DNA of 53,442 bases from Bacteroidales bacterium (GTDB lineage Bacteria; Bacteroidota; Bacteroidia; Bacteroidales; VadinHA17), in assembly GCA_012519515.1 (NCBI GenBank), contig JAAYQC010000048.1, positions 1 to 53,442 of the forward strand. Direction: 5' to 3'. A program made the position numbers and the translations under genes. The notes under the pieces were generated by a model. The model saw nothing but the letters and a program-made list of their open reading frames with translations. It had not been told where the DNA came from and did no database searches. Positions 52,642-53,442 of the stretch are shown here, in pieces (position 1 is the stretch's first letter; each line of letters begins with the position of its first letter).

Positions 52642-53442
52642 ATGCATCGAATCAGGAATTTCTGTATAATAGCGCACATCGACCACGGTAAAAGTACCCT
52701 GGCCGATCGTCTGCTTGAAAAAACCAATACTGTCAATGAAAGGGAGTTTCAGAACCAGGTACTTGACAACATGGATCTGGAGCGGGAGAGAGGCATTACC
52801 ATAAAAAGCCACGCCATCCAGATGGAATACCTCCACGACGGTGAGTTGTATTGTCTGAACCTTATTGATACCCCCGGACATGTTGATTTCTCCTATGAAG
52901 TTTCCAGATCGATAGCCTCCTGCGAGGGAGCCCTGCTGGTTGTCGATGCCACCCAGGGAATCCAGGCCCAGACTATCTCCAACCTTTATATGGCCATCGA
53001 TCATGACCTTGAGATTATCCCCGTACTTAACAAGATGGACATGGCAAGTGCGATGCCCGATGAGGTTAAGGATCAGATTGTCGATCTGGTTGGCTGCAAC
53101 AGGGACGACATAATTGAGGCAAGCGCCAGAACCGGTATGGGGATCGACACCATCCTCGAAAGGATAATCAACCTTATTCCGGCTCCGGCAGGCGATCCGG
53201 AAGCACCCCTTCAGGCCCTTATTTTTGATTCCATGTTCAATTCCTTCAGGGGGATAATAGCTTATTTCAAGATAGTCAACGGTACTATAAGGAAGGGCGA
53301 CAGGGTAAAGTTTTTCAGTACAGGTCATGAATACACGGCTGATGAGATAGGAATTCTGAAAATGAAGCCGGAACCGCGCGACGAAATGAGTGCCGGAGAT
53401 GTTGGTTACATTATTTCGGGAATAAAGGATTCGTCGGAGGTA
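52642..53442 (+). CDS. lepA: Elongation factor 4 (LepA), N-terminal part
   Basis: LepA is a ribosome-bound GTPase that acts under stress by remodelling ribosomes. The first 267 codons are in the window; the gene runs off the right edge. The G domain is clear: [18 protein letters not shown] (P-loop), [13 protein letters not shown] (switch I), [14 protein letters not shown] and NKMDM; the next domain starts around [15 protein letters not shown]. The first ATG (52642) gives [17 protein letters not shown], a normal LepA start. Confidence 0.95.
   Translation, partial: MHRIRNFCIIAHIDHGKSTLADRLLEKTNTVNEREFQNQVLDNMDLERERGITIKSHAIQMEYLHDGELYCLNLIDTPGHVDFSYEVSRSIASCEGALLVVDATQGIQAQTISNLYMAIDHDLEIIPVLNKMDMASAMPDEVKDQIVDLVGCNRDDIIEASARTGMGIDTILERIINLIPAPAGDPEAPLQALIFDSMFNSFRGIIAYFKIVNGTIRKGDRVKFFSTGHEYTADEIGILKMKPEPRDEMSAGDVGYIISGIKDSSEV

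Overview
This window is a piece of a Bacteroidota chromosome, most likely an anaerobic or microaerophilic member of Bacteroidales/Marinilabiliales-type lineages. Support: a giant type IX secretion translocon gene (sprA) followed by gcvH, an lpxC-fabZ fusion, the futalosine-pathway gene mqnC, a superoxide-reductase-like gene, GSCFA and MuiA family genes, and promoters of the Bacteroidota type (TTG, about 19 bases, TAnnTTTG) in place of E. coli-like ones. All calls come from reading the sequence and translations by eye; no database search was run.

Layout. 1-2290 is AT-rich accessory DNA beside an initiator tRNA gene: a truncated PD-(D/E)xK nuclease gene, a two-gene cassette (78-residue unknown plus DUF2335 membrane protein), a HIT-protein remnant, and duplicated copies of a tRNA-terminator-like hairpin that look like scars of repeated insertion. 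2294-6488 holds tRNA-fMet, superoxide reductase, a membrane-bound M23 peptidase, dxr, rseP and tatA. 6738-11084 holds mqnC (minus) and pepA-pdxA-ruvA (plus). 11104-19009 is sprA and gcvH. 19004-23721 is the minus-strand rimP-nusA-infB operon, which converges on gcvH with overlapping stop codons. 23722-24572 is an intergenic stretch with two copies of a MITE-like repeat. 24573-30230 holds a PflX-like radical SAM gene, an HD hydrolase and the lipid A genes lpxD, lpxC-fabZ and lpxA. 30387-35428 (minus) holds yccF, muiA and two tandem nhaD antiporter genes. 35852-41755 is a complete suf iron-sulfur operon (sufB-C-D-S-E plus sufT). 41765-44617 has queG, an alpha/beta hydrolase and a GSCFA protein. 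44657-46889 (minus) has a MerR-type regulator, a tiny orphan T9SS sorting-domain protein and kdsB. 46963-50327 has a sigma-54 activator, lptE, a repeat-rich protein and secG. 50577-53442 has groES-groEL and the 5' part of lepA, which runs off the window.

Functional themes are envelope biogenesis (lipid A, Kdo activation, LptE, RseP, T9SS, TatA, SecG), Fe-S assembly, isoprenoid/menaquinone/PLP cofactor synthesis, translation and protein folding, and sodium/oxidative stress. Most of the window is ordinary core genome. The places that deserve a second look are the insertion scars next to tRNA-fMet, the MITE-like repeat family, the stand-alone sorting-domain protein, the cobalamin-site-less MerR protein, the twin NhaD genes with a shared two-cysteine tail, and the SufE reading frame that has run into tandem repeats. 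I did not find a convincing, wholly new multi-gene system.
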